In this document: one piece after another, positions 5,939-6,245 of the stretch
Layout: each line of letters opens with the position of its first letter
Numbering within the stretch: the first letter of the stretch is position 1
DNA from: an uncultured Collinsella sp.
Lineage (GTDB): Bacteria; Actinomycetota; Coriobacteriia; Coriobacteriales; Coriobacteriaceae
Length of the DNA stretch: 6,245 nt
Assembly (NCBI GenBank): GCA_900552875.1
Contig: USCS01000096.1
Coordinates: forward strand, 1-6,245
Direction: 5' to 3'
The notes under the pieces: generated by a model
Seen by the model: the letters and a program-made list of their open reading frames with translations, nothing else
Databases searched by the model: none
What the model was told of the DNA's origin: nothing
Translations under genes and position numbers: made by a program

Positions 5939-6245
5939 CGGAAACCTCCACGGTCTGGACGGTAGTCTTGGACGGCAAAAAACGGACGCGCGTGGTCGTA
6001 CCCGGCGTGCCGAGCATGGTGTCGCAAGCTTCCTCGATGCGCTGCTGCATCGCGGTAGCCAGAGATGCCACGTCCTTATCGTCAAGCGCGATAGCCTCGA
6101 CCTTAAATCGGACGTGCGAATCGTCGGGGCCTTGGACGCGGGCCTCGACATGCTCGACCATCACGCGGTCGTCGCGCTCGGCAGCAGCCCTGGCACACGA
6201 AGAAAGCGCCGCAAGGGTGACCTCGATATTGCGCTCCCCCGCCGG
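5931..6245 (-). CDS. AmaP-like / alkaline-shock domain protein, C-terminal part (cut by window edge)
   Basis: The last 104 residues of a protein whose N-terminus lies beyond the right edge; the frame is open to the border. The visible part has the beta-strand/helix/beta-strand layout of the alkaline-shock fold: RNIEVTLAALSSCAR, then VMVEHVEARVQG, SHVRFKVEAIALDD, a helix DVASLATAMQQRIEEACDTML, and TTRVRFLPSKTTVQTVEV. No membrane segment is visible; in AmaP the anchor is N-terminal and would be outside the window. Its place directly before DUF2273 and asp23 supports the AmaP reading. It could instead be a second Asp23-like paralogue. Internal GTG and ATG codons at 6164 and 6161 have no good ribosome binding site and are unlikely starts. 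Confidence 0.65.
   Translation of the reverse strand, partial: PAGERNIEVTLAALSSCARAAAERDDRVMVEHVEARVQGPDDSHVRFKVEAIALDDKDVASLATAMQQRIEEACDTMLGTPGTTTRVRFLPSKTTVQTVEVSGE
5945..5949 (-). promoter_or_regulatory. Ribosome binding site fixing the GTG start of the DUF2273 gene
   Basis: GGAGG on the minus strand lies inside the coding end of the AmaP-like gene, 6 nt before the GTG at 5938. It is the best-placed Shine-Dalgarno in this frame and supports a GTG start overlapping the upstream stop codon. Confidence 0.75.

Overview
The window is a GC-rich, densely coded bacterial chromosome segment with six genes and short gaps. The mix suggests a gut actinobacterium of the Coriobacteriia, with Collinsella as my best guess. 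The pointers are high GC, an Asp23/DUF2273 cassette and a YitT-family protein in Gram-positive style, strong AGGAGG-type ribosome binding sites, and a zinc-ribbon membrane protein with a Pro-Glu tail. The taxon is inferred from gene content and was not tested by a search. I see no mobile element, CRISPR array, tRNA or rRNA.

Left part (1-2262): two divergent metal-dependent hydrolases share a gap of about 170 nt. On the minus strand is the N-terminal part of a YtcJ-like amidohydrolase that runs off the left edge. On the plus strand is a complete M20D-type peptidase/N-acyl-amino-acid amidohydrolase (715-2178) with an unusual basic helical tail. A strong GC hairpin (2223-2260) ends it and separates it from the convergent block to the right.

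Right part (2319-6245): everything is on the minus strand. Reading in the direction of transcription, from the right edge, there is first a three-gene envelope-stress cassette. It consists of the C-terminal part of an AmaP-like protein, a DUF2273 small membrane protein that starts on GTG inside the end of the preceding gene, and an Asp23/Gls24 protein. A hairpin terminator at 4906-4943 closes it. Next come a YitT-family membrane protein (DUF161 plus DUF2179) and a 432-residue protein with an N-terminal zinc ribbon, six or so membrane helices and a C-terminal Pro-Glu repeat tail encoded by an 18-bp tandem repeat.

Functionally the left side looks like scavenging of acylated or amide substrates, and the right side like cell-envelope homeostasis. 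No clearly undescribed multi-gene system is evident. The least explained item is the zinc-ribbon/membrane/Pro-Glu protein and its repeat array.
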